From Marisimplicoccus sp038147335 (lineage in GTDB: Bacteria; Bacteroidota; Bacteroidia; Flavobacteriales; Flavobacteriaceae), in assembly GCA_038147335.1 (NCBI GenBank), contig JAYQTK010000002.1, positions 620,001 through 684,000 on the forward strand: a stretch of DNA of 64,000 nt, read 5' to 3'. How positions within the stretch are numbered: the first letter of the stretch is position 1; every line of letters begins with the position of its first letter. Below the pieces are notes generated by a model. The model made no database searches. It worked only from the letters and a program-made list of their open reading frames with translations, and was not told where the DNA came from. Positions 43,756 through 54,125 of the stretch are shown in pieces. The translations under genes and the position numbers were made by a program.

Positions 43756-44997
43756 TCATAATGATAAAGCGCTGTATACTGCTCTATTTAATTCGATGAT
43801 GTACTCGTCAGTATTTGGTATTTTTTGAGTCATTATTATTCCTATGAGATCTTCTTTGGGATCAATAAAAAAATGCGTTTTAAAGTAACCGCCCCAGTAA
43901 ACCTGACCTGTACTTGCTGGACTTGGGTCTTTGTCGGTATCGTACAATACACCAAAACCAAGCCCAAAACCACGTCCGGGTCCTATTAGCTCTCCAACAT
44001 GATTTCTTATCATTAGCTCAACAGTTTCTTTTTTTAATATACGGTGACCATCAACACTTCCTTTATTTAGAATCATTTGACAGAACTTTAAAAAATCTTC
44101 TGTAGACGAAAAGAGGCCGTGAGTTCCACCATATACAGTGTTACCTGTTGGAGGAACTTGAACATGACTGTTGACTAAAGTTCCATCCTCTAAATTGAAG
44201 TGTACCTGCATTATCCTTTCTTGTTGCGCTGGACCAACGTTATAACCCGTCTCTTTCATTGACAACGGATCAAAGATGTTTTCTTTAAGATACTTATCTA
44301 TGGGCTGGCCAGTTATTTTTTCCAAAATTAAGGCCAAAATATCGGGCGCGGCACTATAATACCATTGCTCACCAGGCTGACCAATTAAAGGAACAAGCAT
44401 TAATTTGTCTACTCGTTCATTAAGATTATCATACTCTGCAGGATCAAATAATTCGTTATACATCAACTTAAAAAGTTGCTGATCAAACAAGGTTTCTTCT
44501 AGTCCGTGTGAAAGACCACTTGTATGGGTTAGTAATTGTAGAATGGTTATAGGCTGCTTTGCAGAAACAGTTGGCCCATGAATACCAGTAGCCATATCTT
44601 TGATTACCCTGAGTTTTCTCAAAGGAGGATAGTAATCAGCAGCATCATCTGCTAAGTTTAGCTTTCCTTGTTCTACTAGCTGCATAATAGCTACACTCAT
44701 TATGGGCTTGGTCATGGATTGAATGTAGTAGATACTATTCTTCTCAAGGAGACGATTGTCTTGCAAGCTACTAAATCCTAGTGCTTTGTGCCATACAGTT
44801 TCTCCTTTGTGGTGAATTAAAACCTCAACTCCTGCAGCTTTACTATTATGAACTTCTTCCATTAGATAGGTCTCAAAAGATTTAAGTTTAGAAGTATCGA
44901 ATTCTGTCTGTGCTAAACAAAATGTGTTAAAGGCACACACTATATACACCAATGAATTAATATACCAGAGTTTTAAGTTTTGATTATAGATAACCAT
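43756..44997 (-). CDS. Secreted serine hydrolase, beta-lactamase (class C/EstB) family
   Basis: 413 residues. A hydrophobic stretch (~12-30) may be a signal peptide. The catalytic S-x-x-K is SMTKP (Ser ~93), followed by YSAAPDILALILEKITGQPI (Y-x-A motif) and a third motif HGLFSS. This group holds esterases and peptidases as well as beta-lactamases, and nothing here argues for antibiotic hydrolysis. It converges on the symporter gene and precedes, on the same strand, the broken M28 genes. Confidence 0.85.
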   Translation of the reverse strand: MVIYNQNLKLWYINSLVYIVCAFNTFCLAQTEFDTSKLKSFETYLMEEVHNSKAAGVEVLIHHKGETVWHKALGFSSLQDNRLLEKNSIYYIQSMTKPIMSVAIMQLVEQGKLNLADDAADYYPPLRKLRVIKDMATGIHGPTVSAKQPITILQLLTHTSGLSHGLEETLFDQQLFKLMYNELFDPAEYDNLNERVDKLMLVPLIGQPGEQWYYSAAPDILALILEKITGQPIDKYLKENIFDPLSMKETGYNVGPAQQERIMQVHFNLEDGTLVNSHVQVPPTGNTVYGGTHGLFSSTEDFLKFCQMILNKGSVDGHRILKKETVELMIRNHVGELIGPGRGFGLGFGVLYDTDKDPSPASTGQVYWGGYFKTHFFIDPKEDLIGIIMTQKIPNTDEYIIELNRAVYSALSL

Positions 44998-45014
44998 CTA
45001 TTCAGCCTATAATT

Positions 45015-46357
45015 TTAATTGTTTGGACTCTTTCTTCTGGGGCTTCTCTTTCTTGGCCAGCTTGCCTCTCTTCCTGTGCGTGGATTTATAGGCATTATTC
45101 TTTTTTCTCTTGAAGCTTTTGAATCATCTTCACTAGCCATGTATGTCAAAATAGCCGTAAGAATAACATTATCTCTAACATCATCGAAAACAATCTTATC
45201 ATAAGTATCACGATTTGTGTGCCATGTATAGTTGCCATATTCCCAGCTTAAAGATGAAAGGCTAAAAGCAGGAACACCCACGGCAACAAAAGAAGCATAA
45301 TCACTTCCACCACCACCAGGCATTCCAGGAAAATCAGTTTTAATATTACTCTTTATCTTTGCTGGAACAGGTGCCAACCATCTTGATATATAATCATATG
45401 AGTTTAAAAAACCTTGCCCTCCAATATTAACAACTCTTCCGGTCCCATTGTCTTGATTAAAAACAGCTTGAATATTATCAATTATTTCGGGAAAATCTTC
45501 TACAAAAGCTCTTGAACCATTTAAACCCCCTTCTTCAAATCCCCAATGACCAACAAGAATTGTTCTTTTTGGATTAGGATATACAGATTTAAGAATTCTC
45601 ATTGCTTCCATCATCACAATAGTTCCTGTACCGTTATCAGTCGCACCAGTAGATCCATCCCATGAATCAAAGTGAGCAGAAAGAACAACATATTCTTCTG
45701 GTTTCTCAACACCAGGAATTATCCCGATTGTATTGAAAGTTGGAACAACTCCTAAATCTTTAGATGTGAGAGACAACTCTAATTACTTTTAACCATTCTA
45801 TATTAGGTTTAAGGTCAAGATCGATGTTAGGTATTTTTTTTACCATTCTATTTGCTCCAATATAAGCCCAATTATTGTATAAGCCTTCAAGATCCAAGAT
45901 CAATAGTTTGATTTATCTATTAATACCCATCTTTCAGTCACCTCGTCCTTTTTTTCTTTCATCTTTTGGCATCTGTTTTTTGTTTACCTTCTAGTCCACT
46001 ATTAGTTGTTGTAGGGCTATATGCTAGTTGACGCCCTGCAAGAGTTCTTAATCTAGGGTAAATCATGTCAACATGGGTGATTCCTCTTTCCCATCCCTGC
46101 CATTCTCCAAATTCATGAAGATTAGCATCAACCCCCCAAGAAATATATTTTTCTACAGCCCAGTCATGTGCATTTTTCATCTGAGGTGTTCCAACAAGCC
46201 TAGGCCCTATGATATCAAGTAATTCATGAGCCAAAAACTCAAGTTGTGAGTTATTTTCAGCTTCATTAACAATGTTGTCAACTATGTCACTTTGAGGAAA
46301 TACAGAATAAATTGAAGTTAAATAAATAACTATAAAAAAAGGTTTAAAAAATCTCAT
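45015..46357 (-). pseudogene. M28 peptidase, copy A, inactivated by internal deletion and frameshifts
   Basis: Both ends survive: a signal peptide and N-terminal domain (46357 down to 45959) and the catalytic M28 half (from ~45776 down to 45015) with zinc motifs LSAHFDSWDGSTGATDNG, GFEEGG and HTNRDTYD. Between them the frame is lost. Fragments recognisable as M28 middle region (MKEKKDEVTERW, then WAYIGANRMVKKIPNIDLDL) appear in shifted frames, and about 40-50 residues are missing compared with copy B. The catalytic half could be translated alone from an internal start but would lack a signal peptide. Confidence 0.85.
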
Positions 46358-46484
46358 ACTATGGTTTTTGCAATTAATATGTCAATTTAATGTTTTTTTA
46401 TCATTGTCAATGTTTAGCACTACTTTATATTGTTTATAATCAAAAGCATTAACTTTATGATATCATTTATTTTCTTTAAAAATC

Positions 46485-46663
46485 ATGAAGATCACATCAC
46501 CAATTACAAAAGCTATTACAATCACTATTACGTTATGTTTATTTCAAAGCTATTCGTATAGTCAAGACCTGAAATAAAAGCAAATTATATAAAAGATGAA
46601 CCTGTAATTGAAATTTTGCCTATTAACTTGATTCAAATAACACCTAAAAGAGTTATCCATTGA
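46485..46663 (+). pseudogene. Possible remnant of a secreted-protein gene, plus strand
   Basis: ATG 46485 opens a 30-codon frame that looks like a signal peptide (ITITLCLFQSYSYSQDLK) and stops at 46577. A second frame continues with EIKANYIKDEPVIEILPINL to 46663. Together they look like the 5' end of a frameshifted secreted-protein gene. The family is not recognisable, and it overlaps the 3' debris of M28 copy B. Low confidence. Confidence 0.25.
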
Positions 46664-47390
46664 TTTCCAGTTGCATCAAAACCTCAAGAGTTTGATTTAA
46701 CATTCTTCTGTTAATACCCATTTTGCGAAAAGGTTTTTAACTGCATAAAACCAGTTTTTCAGTCATCCTGTCCCTTTCCTCTTTCATTCTTTCATGGAAA
46801 GACAAAATTTCAGAATACATCAGTGCAGCTGAGCATACTCAGTTTCCCTGGTTTATAGTCTGAGCAGCAAGTTAATCTAGATCTTCCTGTGAAAATCTGG
46901 TACATGCTTGTTAGCACAAACTTTCCATTAATTGTTTCAAGCCATTTGTTAAACTCCTCTTTGTTTTCAACCTCAGTGATAGGTATGAATGTTGGGGAAG
47001 GGTTTACCTCGCCCTCTAGTCCTCTATTAGTAGTTGTTGGGCTATATGCAAGCTGACGCCCTGTTAGAGTTCTTAATCTTGGGTGAATCATATCAACATG
47101 GGTGACTCCTCTTTCCCAGCCCTGCCATTCTCCGAATTCATGTAGACTTGAATTAACACCCCAAGAGCTATATTTTTCTACAGCCCAATCGTGTGCATTT
47201 TTCATTTGAGGCGTTCCAACCAATCTTGGTACTTAAATCCAATTACATCGAGTAGTTCATGAGCTAAAAGTTCAAGTTGAGAATTATTTTCGGCTTCATT
47301 AATAATATTTTTAACTATGTTATCTTGTGAATAAACGGAAAAAGTCGATATCCAAAACACAACCAAAAACAGTGGGTTTGAGTATTTCAT
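46620..47390 (-). pseudogene. M28 peptidase, copy B, N-terminal remnant with frameshift
   Basis: Close homologue of copy A. It starts MKYSNPLFLVVFWISTFSVY (47390) and is broken after ELLDVIG by an 8-base insertion (TTTAAGTA, where copy A goes straight from GGG to CCT). The frame resumes with PRLVGTPQMKNAHDWAVEKY and stays open to 46810. Short debris (ERMKEERDRMTEKLVL, then MGINRRMLNQTLE) can be followed to about 46620, after which the zinc-binding half is gone. The two copies are head-to-tail, so a tandem duplication followed by separate decay is likely. Confidence 0.85.
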
Positions 47391-47415
47391 TAGGTTTTTA
47401 TTAAAAGTTATTTTA

Positions 47416-49230
47416 TTAAGATATTATTTTTTTATCAGTTTTTATAGTAACTGAAGATGGGTGAAGCATTACCTCTGCAAGACCAGTTGTTTTTGGAAGT
47501 TCATATGCATAAAAATATTCTAAAGCATCCAGTTTACTTTCAAAAAAACTTGTGTCAAAAGACTTGTCTCCTGTAATTATTGCGCGCTTACTTACCACAC
47601 CAATTTCTAACCAGGACCATCCAACTAATACAAGGCTGAAAAACTCCATAAAGATTGAAGCATCAGCTAAAAACTTTTCATAGTCTCCTTTTGAAGCAAA
47701 AGGAATAAGATGAAATAATATTTTTTGAGTTTCTTCCAGTTTTTTATCTAAACTAGCAGCCCACTCCTTTAGGTCATTATCCTGTGAAGCTTCATCAATG
47801 GTCTTTTTTATTTCTTCCATTAAAAGCTTCGCACCCTCACCATTGTTAAGCATCATTTTTCTTCCAAGAAGGTCTTGAGACTGAATACCTGTTGTCCCCT
47901 CATAGATTGTACAAATTCTTATATCTCTATAATATTGCTGAAGAATAAAGTCCGAACAAAACCCATAACCTCCAAGTACTTGAAGCCCATTGTTTATTGA
48001 ATAAATACCTGCCTCTGAAGGATAAGTCTTAACCACTGGAATAATCATCTCTAGTAGTGTATGATATTTATTCTTTTCCTCTTCATCCTCACTGTTGTGT
48101 TGAAGGTCAAAATATTTTGAAGCTTTAAATATCAAATTCATAGACCCCTCAACCATGGCTTTTTGAAGCATCAGCATCCTTCTTACATCAGGATGTTCAA
48201 TTATTAAGCTTTGTTTTTCTTTTAAATCTTTTTTTCCATCTGAAGAAAGTTTTCTTCCCTGTGGACGTTCATTTGCATACTCCAAAGAGGCATAATAAGC
48301 GCCTGAAGCTATTGCAGAACCAGCTCTTCCAACAGCTATTCTTGCACCATTCATCATTAAAAACATATAATGAAGACCTTTGTTTTCTTCTCCAACAAGA
48401 TATCCGTGACAGTTATCTTCATCTCCAAAACCAAGGTGAGTAGTACAATATCCTTTCTGTCCCATTTTCTCAAAATCAGCAACTGTTGTTACATCATTTG
48501 GTTCAAGATTTCCATTTTCATCTAGTCTCATTTTTGGTACAACAAATAATGAAATTCCTTTTGTTCCAGCAGGAGCCCCTTCAATTCGGGCTAACAATAA
48601 GTGGACTATATTTTCAGCATATTGATGATCTCCTCCTGAGATAAAAATCTTTTGACCACTAATTTTATAATGTCCACCATCACAAGGAGTGGCCTTTGTA
48701 ACAATGTCTGATAATGAGCTACCGGCTTGCGGCTCAGTTAAACACATTGTTCCGCCCCACTCTCCTGTAAGCATTTTAGGAGTATATTTTTCTTTTAACT
48801 CTTTACTAGCAAACTCAATAATTAATTCTGCAGCACCTGTGGTAAGACCAGAATAACCAGGCAAATGATTATTAGCAGCATCTAAAATATAATTTGCAGC
48901 AGTGTGAACAAGTAGTGGTAATTGAAGCCCTCCGTCTTCATAATCAAAAGGCGCAGCAATGAGACCCATTTCTCCACCTTCCTTCATCATTTTTCCAACT
49001 TGTTGGTGCACATGAATTTTACCGTCTTTATAATGAGCTGGATTTTCATCCATTTCTTTAAAATATGGAAACAGCTCTCTATCTGCAAACTGTTTAACCG
49101 AGTCAATAAACATATCAACTGACTCAAGATTATGATCAGCAAACCTTTTTTTACTTAAGATAGATTCAAGCTCCTGAACATTGTTCATGAAAAATTTTAC
49201 AGTATTAAGATCTACATACTTGTTTGCCAT
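47416..49230 (-). CDS. Acyl-CoA dehydrogenase, long form
   Basis: 604 residues, longer than the ~380-residue core because of N- and C-terminal extensions, as in FadE/AidB-like members. Conserved points: GGTMCLTEPQAGSSLSD (~158-174, FAD/substrate loop), YKISGQKIFISGGDH, GYCTTHLGFGD and the catalytic-base region CTIYEGTTGIQSQDL near 440. It should oxidise acyl-CoA at the alpha-beta bond. The chain length is unknown. 25 nt separate it from M28 copy B. Confidence 0.92.
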   Translation of the reverse strand: MANKYVDLNTVKFFMNNVQELESILSKKRFADHNLESVDMFIDSVKQFADRELFPYFKEMDENPAHYKDGKIHVHQQVGKMMKEGGEMGLIAAPFDYEDGGLQLPLLVHTAANYILDAANNHLPGYSGLTTGAAELIIEFASKELKEKYTPKMLTGEWGGTMCLTEPQAGSSLSDIVTKATPCDGGHYKISGQKIFISGGDHQYAENIVHLLLARIEGAPAGTKGISLFVVPKMRLDENGNLEPNDVTTVADFEKMGQKGYCTTHLGFGDEDNCHGYLVGEENKGLHYMFLMMNGARIAVGRAGSAIASGAYYASLEYANERPQGRKLSSDGKKDLKEKQSLIIEHPDVRRMLMLQKAMVEGSMNLIFKASKYFDLQHNSEDEEEKNKYHTLLEMIIPVVKTYPSEAGIYSINNGLQVLGGYGFCSDFILQQYYRDIRICTIYEGTTGIQSQDLLGRKMMLNNGEGAKLLMEEIKKTIDEASQDNDLKEWAASLDKKLEETQKILFHLIPFASKGDYEKFLADASIFMEFFSLVLVGWSWLEIGVVSKRAIITGDKSFDTSFFESKLDALEYFYAYELPKTTGLAEVMLHPSSVTIKTDKKIIS

Positions 49231-49261
49231 AGTTAATCAATAAAGTACAAATATATTCTTA

Positions 49262-49666
49262 TTAAATTTCTCCTTTTTTCCATGCATATCCTAAAGCCAA
49301 TGCAGCAACAGAGCTTAATAGTAAAACAGCTAGTGGAGGCCCACCTTTACCTACTAGAAAGTTTATCCAGTCCATGAAAATCCATCCAACATGAAAAATA
49401 AACAATATAAGTGCAGCCATTTTAGCAGTTGCTTTTTCTTTGATTGTTGTTGCTACCGCTACAGCAATTATCATCGACGCAGAGATCACACCAAATACAT
49501 CGAATATTGTCATCAAAGCCTCTTTCCCTGGATCGTTTATGCCAGGAAATTGACTAAATACCATTTCATCAGCCATCTCCGGCATTAGTTTAATCAATAC
49601 AATAGGTAAAGATGCTATAAGGTCTATTATTAGAGCAATAATAAAAAGTGTTTTGAATTTTTTCAT
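49262..49666 (-). CDS. Small integral membrane protein, unrecognised
   Basis: 134 residues with four likely helices (~5-25, ~52-68, ~80-100, ~112-128). It begins MKKFKTLFIIALIIDLIASL and ends in a basic tail (WKKGEI). No family motif was recognised. The gene lies 31 nt ahead of the acyl-CoA dehydrogenase gene on the same strand and diverges from katG. Confidence 0.6.
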   Translation of the reverse strand: MKKFKTLFIIALIIDLIASLPIVLIKLMPEMADEMVFSQFPGINDPGKEALMTIFDVFGVISASMIIAVAVATTIKEKATAKMAALILFIFHVGWIFMDWINFLVGKGGPPLAVLLLSSVAALALGYAWKKGEI

Positions 49667-49795
49667 AAGTGTGTTTTTATCTAAATTAAGCCTTTTGACT
49701 ATAAGATATTACTATATAGTCTAAGAATTTATTATTAAAGAACAAAAGGAAGTAGAATAAGTAATAAAAATTAATAAATTAGAATCAAAAATTTA

Positions 49796-51967
49796 ATGAC
49801 TATGGAAAATTTAGGTAATAATGGACAATCAAACGGAAAATGTCCATTCATGCATGGAGCATCAACTACACCAGACACATCACCATTAAAATGGTGGCCA
49901 AAAAGATTAAACCTAGACATTCTTCATCAACATGATGAAAAGTCAAACCCTTATAACAGTGATTTTAATTACAGAGAAGAAGTAAAATCATTAGACTTTA
50001 AAGCTCTTGAAAAAGATATGCACGATCTTATGACCACACCACAGTCTTGGTGGCCAGCAGACTGGGGACATTATGGTGGATTAATGATTAGAATGGCATG
50101 GCATGCTGCTGGGACATATAGAGTTGCTGATGGTCGTGGTGGTGCAGGAACAGGAAACCTAAGATTTGCTCCTTTAAATTCATGGCCTGATAATGGAAAC
50201 CTAGATAAAGCAAGAAGGTTAATGTGGCCAATAAAAAAGAAATATGGTAATAAAATAAGCTGGGCAGATTTATTTATTCTAGCAGGAAATATTGCCTATG
50301 AAAGCATGGGACTAAAAACATTTGGATTTTCTTATGGAAGACCAGATATCTGGCAGCCTGAGATTGATATTTATTGGGGCCCTGAAGATGAAATTATGGC
50401 GCCTAGTGAGAATAGATATGTAGATTTAGAAGACACATCAACACTTGAAACCCCACTGGGAGCTACTCACATGGGTCTAATTTATGTAAATCCAGAGGGA
50501 GTAAATGGAAAACCTGACCCAATGAAGACAGCACTCCATGTAAGAGAAACTTTTGCAAGAATGGCTATGAATGATGAAGAGACAGCTGCTTTAACTGCAG
50601 GAGGACACACTGTAGGGAAAGCTCATGGTAATGGAGATGCTTCCAAGCTTGGAAGAGAACCAGAAGGTGCAAATATTGAGGATCAAGGATTTGGATGGAT
50701 TAATCCAACTCTTGATGAAAAAGGCCCAGTAACAAGTGGTCTTGAAGGAGCATGGACTACAAACCCTACAAAATGGGACAATGGTTACTTTGAAATGCTG
50801 TTTAATCATGAATGGGAATTACAAAAAAGTCCAGCTGGTGCTTGGCAATGGGAGCCTGTAGACATCTTGGAAGAGAATAAACCAATCGATGCTGCTAACC
50901 CATCTGTAAGAAAAAACCCAATAATGACTGACGCAGATATGGCAATGAAAATGGACCCTATTTACAGGGAGATTTGTCTAAAGTTTAAAGATGATCAAGA
51001 ATATTTTTCAGACACATTTGCAAGAGCATGGTTTAAACTTACTCACAGAGATATGGGGCCAAAAACAAGATATATTGGACCAAATTTTCCAGGGGAAGAT
51101 TTAATATGGCAAGATCCAGTTCCATCTGGAAACAAAAACTATGATGAGAATGATGTCAAGGCCAAAATTTCTAGCTCAGGATTATCAATTTCTGATAGAG
51201 TAGCAGTAGCATGGGACAGTGCTAAAACTTTTAGAACCTCAGATTTAAGAGGGGGAGCGAATGGCGCAAGAATATCACTTTCTCCACAAAAAGATTGGGA
51301 TGCTAATGAACCTGAAAGACTTTCAAAGACCTTATCAGCGTTAAAAACAATAGCATTAGACACAGGTGCAAGTTTAGCTGATACTATTGTTATAGCTGGT
51401 AATCTCGCAGTAGAAGAAGCTGCAAAGGCAGCAGGATATAGTATAACAATACCTCTAGTGAAAGGAAGAGGAGATGCGTCACAAGAAATGACAGATGTAA
51501 ATTCATTCTCAAATCTTGAGCCAGCAGCTGATGCATTTAGAAACTGGTCGAGTGGAAAATCTAATTCAAGTCCAGAGGAGCTTATGGTAGATCAAGCGCA
51601 GCTTTTAGGATTAACAGCTCCTGAGATGACTGTTCTGCTTGGAGGTATGAGAGTTCTTGGTGCTAATCATATTGATAATAAAGCAGGTATTTTCACAGAC
51701 AAAGAAGGCACTTTGACTAATGATTTTTTTGTAAACCTTACTGACATGAATAACACATGGAATATTGTTGGTGAGAACAAGTATGAGTTGAAGGACAGAC
51801 AATCTGGAGAGCTTAAATGGACAGCTTCATCTGTTGATTTAGTATTTGGATCAAACTCAATATTAAGGTCTTATGCTGAACTTTATGCTCAGGATGATAA
51901 TAAAGAAAAATTTGTAAATGACTTTTCAAAAGTATGGACAAAAGTCATGAATGCAGATATTTTTTAA
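49796..51967 (+). CDS. katG: Catalase-peroxidase
   Basis: 723 residues (721 from the ATG at 49802). The distal site reads MIRMAWHAAGTYR with Arg, Trp and His (~99-111). The Tyr of the Met-Tyr-Trp adduct is in GLIYVNPEG and the proximal haem His in TAGGHTVGKAHGNG (~264-277). The second, haem-free domain follows as usual. It removes H2O2 with both catalase and peroxidase activity. No OxyR or Fur gene is adjacent. A long terminator follows. Confidence 0.97.
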   Translation: MTMENLGNNGQSNGKCPFMHGASTTPDTSPLKWWPKRLNLDILHQHDEKSNPYNSDFNYREEVKSLDFKALEKDMHDLMTTPQSWWPADWGHYGGLMIRMAWHAAGTYRVADGRGGAGTGNLRFAPLNSWPDNGNLDKARRLMWPIKKKYGNKISWADLFILAGNIAYESMGLKTFGFSYGRPDIWQPEIDIYWGPEDEIMAPSENRYVDLEDTSTLETPLGATHMGLIYVNPEGVNGKPDPMKTALHVRETFARMAMNDEETAALTAGGHTVGKAHGNGDASKLGREPEGANIEDQGFGWINPTLDEKGPVTSGLEGAWTTNPTKWDNGYFEMLFNHEWELQKSPAGAWQWEPVDILEENKPIDAANPSVRKNPIMTDADMAMKMDPIYREICLKFKDDQEYFSDTFARAWFKLTHRDMGPKTRYIGPNFPGEDLIWQDPVPSGNKNYDENDVKAKISSSGLSISDRVAVAWDSAKTFRTSDLRGGANGARISLSPQKDWDANEPERLSKTLSALKTIALDTGASLADTIVIAGNLAVEEAAKAAGYSITIPLVKGRGDASQEMTDVNSFSNLEPAADAFRNWSSGKSNSSPEELMVDQAQLLGLTAPEMTVLLGGMRVLGANHIDNKAGIFTDKEGTLTNDFFVNLTDMNNTWNIVGENKYELKDRQSGELKWTASSVDLVFGSNSILRSYAELYAQDDNKEKFVNDFSKVWTKVMNADIF

Positions 51968-51986
51968 ACTATCAATAAAAAAACAG

Positions 51987-52066
51987 GTCTAAACGGTACT
52001 ATGAAACAATTTTCATTAGTTAATTGATTGTTTTGTGTACCGGCCTAGACTTTTTTGATCTAGGCC
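51987..52066 (+). terminator. Composite hairpin terminator after katG
   Basis: Three nested stems line up: GTCTA/TAGAC (51987-51991 with 52046-52050), CGGTAC/GTACCG (51994-51999 with 52037-52042) and AAACAAT/ATTGTTT (52004-52010 with 52027-52033), followed by TTTTTT at 52051-52056. A second, competing hairpin GGCCTAGA/TCTAGGCC (52042-52049 with 52059-52066) shares the last arm. The first should terminate katG transcription. The second would disrupt it. Confidence 0.65.
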
Positions 52067-52115
52067 TCTTTACTTCTATTAAATTTTTATATTTAACGTT
52101 CCTAAAATTAATATT

Positions 52116-54125
52116 ATGAAAAAAATACTATTTGTTCTATTTGCACTAGCATCTTTTAATCTTAACTCACAAGAGCTAGTTGTAATGTCAAATCTTGAAG
52201 GATTAAACATGAAAGTGGGAGAAACTTTTGCTCCAACATCTTATGCTGAAACTTTAAATGGAGAAAAAACCTTATGTCAAGCGGTCATCTATTACAATAA
52301 AAAAGGTGTTTTTAGCACAGCTAAAGCAATCACGGTTAATAGGTCTGAAGGTACAATCAGGGCAAATGAACCTGGAACTCACGAAATAGTTGCGCTTTGT
52401 ATAGGACAAGAAGGTCAGAGACTTAGTAGAACTTTTCCAGTTCAAGTTGATTATCCAAAAGCTAAAGAAATTAACATAAAACTATCTTCTCTTGCTGTTT
52501 ATGAAGGTTCTTTTATTCCTCTTGAGTTTGAAATTGTTGATGAGATGGGTTTTTCAAGAAAAAATGAATTTTTTCAGTTAAGTAGTAATTCAAATAATAT
52601 TGAGATAGACGCGTTTAACAATGTTAAGGCTGTTTCACCAGGTAAAGCAGTTTTAGAGGCATCTTTCGATGGTATATCTTCATCTGTTGAAATAGACGTT
52701 TTATCTAATCCGATTGAAAAGCTTGAGCTTAAGGCCAGTCTAGATGTAGCTAGAACAGGTGATGTAGTAAAATATGATGCTTTAGCTTATGACAATCAAG
52801 GTAATGAGCTAGATGGACTTCCATTTACATACACTTTTTATGGTAAGGCAATTGATAAATCAAATAATGCCTCAGGATTAATTATGAATGATGGAAGGTT
52901 TGTAGCAGAAGTAATAGGTGACTATATGGTTACTGTAAGTCTTGGGACAAAGTCAACTTCTCGCCCGTTGAAAGTTGTAGGAAGGGGAGTCGAGAGAGAG
53001 GTAGTAAAAGTGGGTCAAGGAATAGTGTCTGATAAGCATACTTCTGACTTTTGGGTTTTTGAAGGTGTGGATGGAAGAGATTATGCAGTAACAGGAACAT
53101 GGGGAGCAGATGGAACTTCATTTTTTTGGGATGTTACTGACCCAGGAAATATTAAAAAAATAGATAGTGTAAAAGTGGATGCCAGAACTGTAAATGATGT
53201 AAAAGTTTCTAAGGATGGAAGAATTTCTGTAATTAGTAGGGAAGGAGCGTCTAATAGAAAAAACGGAATTATAATTTTAGATGTAACTAATCCATTTGAC
53301 GTAAAAATTTTATCAGAGTATACAAAAAATTTGACTGGTGGTGTACATAATGTGTTTATTGATAATAATCATGTTTATGCATTAAGTGGAAGCCAACGAT
53401 ACTACGTTATCAATATAGAGGATCCTAAAAATCCGGTTGAGGTTGGAATGTTTGAAGTAGGTAAAGAAGGACAGTCAATACATGATGTTTGGATTGAAGA
53501 TGGGATTGCATACTCTTCAAATTGGAGGGATGGAGTCTATCTTGTAGATGTAGGAAATGGAATTGCCGGAGGGTCGCCATCTAATCCTGTTGCTTTTGCA
53601 AATTATGATTATGCAACTGGAGCTCATCATGCAACATTTCCATTCAAAAGCAAATCAACAGGTAAGTTCTACACTGTATTAGGAGATGAAATTTTTCCTG
53701 ACGGAGTAGACGAGAATAATCCAAACATTACTGCAGGGTTTCTTCATTTTGTTGACTTCTCAGATTTAGATAATCCAGTTGAAGTTGCAAAATATGAACT
53801 GCCTGGACAGGGTTCTCATAATTATTGGATTGAAGATGATATTCTATATGTTGCAATGTACGGAGGAGGAGTAAGAATAGTAGATATTAGTGGAGAGCTT
53901 TTAGGAGATCTCTACAGACAAGGAAGAGAGATTGGTTATATAATGACTGGATCTCCAAATGGTTACATTCCAAATGCTACCATGTCATGGGGCGCACAAT
54001 TGTACAAAGGCTATGTTTTCTATTCAGACTGGAACACAGGTTTAGGATCGTCAAAAGTTTCTGAGCTTAAACCAGATAATTCTAAAGCGAACCAATATAT
54101 TAACAGAACCCCTATAATTGATTAA
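52116..54125 (+). CDS. Secreted protein with Ig-like and LVIVD beta-propeller domains
   Basis: 669 residues with a signal peptide (1-18). The N-terminal ~280 residues look like bacterial Ig-like repeats (GTHEIVALCIG, SPGKAVLEASFDGISSSVEI). The C-terminal ~370 have LVIVD-type repeats: FWDVTDPGNIKKIDSVKV, ILDVTNPFDVKILSEYTKN, VINIEDPKNPVEVGMFEVG and VDFSDLDNPVEVAKYELPG, each a blade motif of a propeller. HDVWIEDGIAYSSNW and SHNYWIEDDILYVAMYGGG recur. Extracellular binding is likely and the ligand unknown. It is coupled to the next propeller gene by a 1-nt overlap. Confidence 0.8.
   Translation: MKKILFVLFALASFNLNSQELVVMSNLEGLNMKVGETFAPTSYAETLNGEKTLCQAVIYYNKKGVFSTAKAITVNRSEGTIRANEPGTHEIVALCIGQEGQRLSRTFPVQVDYPKAKEINIKLSSLAVYEGSFIPLEFEIVDEMGFSRKNEFFQLSSNSNNIEIDAFNNVKAVSPGKAVLEASFDGISSSVEIDVLSNPIEKLELKASLDVARTGDVVKYDALAYDNQGNELDGLPFTYTFYGKAIDKSNNASGLIMNDGRFVAEVIGDYMVTVSLGTKSTSRPLKVVGRGVEREVVKVGQGIVSDKHTSDFWVFEGVDGRDYAVTGTWGADGTSFFWDVTDPGNIKKIDSVKVDARTVNDVKVSKDGRISVISREGASNRKNGIIILDVTNPFDVKILSEYTKNLTGGVHNVFIDNNHVYALSGSQRYYVINIEDPKNPVEVGMFEVGKEGQSIHDVWIEDGIAYSSNWRDGVYLVDVGNGIAGGSPSNPVAFANYDYATGAHHATFPFKSKSTGKFYTVLGDEIFPDGVDENNPNITAGFLHFVDFSDLDNPVEVAKYELPGQGSHNYWIEDDILYVAMYGGGVRIVDISGELLGDLYRQGREIGYIMTGSPNGYIPNATMSWGAQLYKGYVFYSDWNTGLGSSKVSELKPDNSKANQYINRTPIID

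Noticed and set aside
43756..44997. An antibiotic-resistance beta-lactamase
   Set aside because: The SxxK/YxA pattern is shared by many esterases and peptidases. There is no close resemblance to known class C resistance enzymes and no resistance context.
52042..52066. The perfect GGCCTAGA/TCTAGGCC repeat as an insertion-sequence end
   Set aside because: There is no transposase, target duplication or second copy. It is better explained as a terminator-region hairpin.
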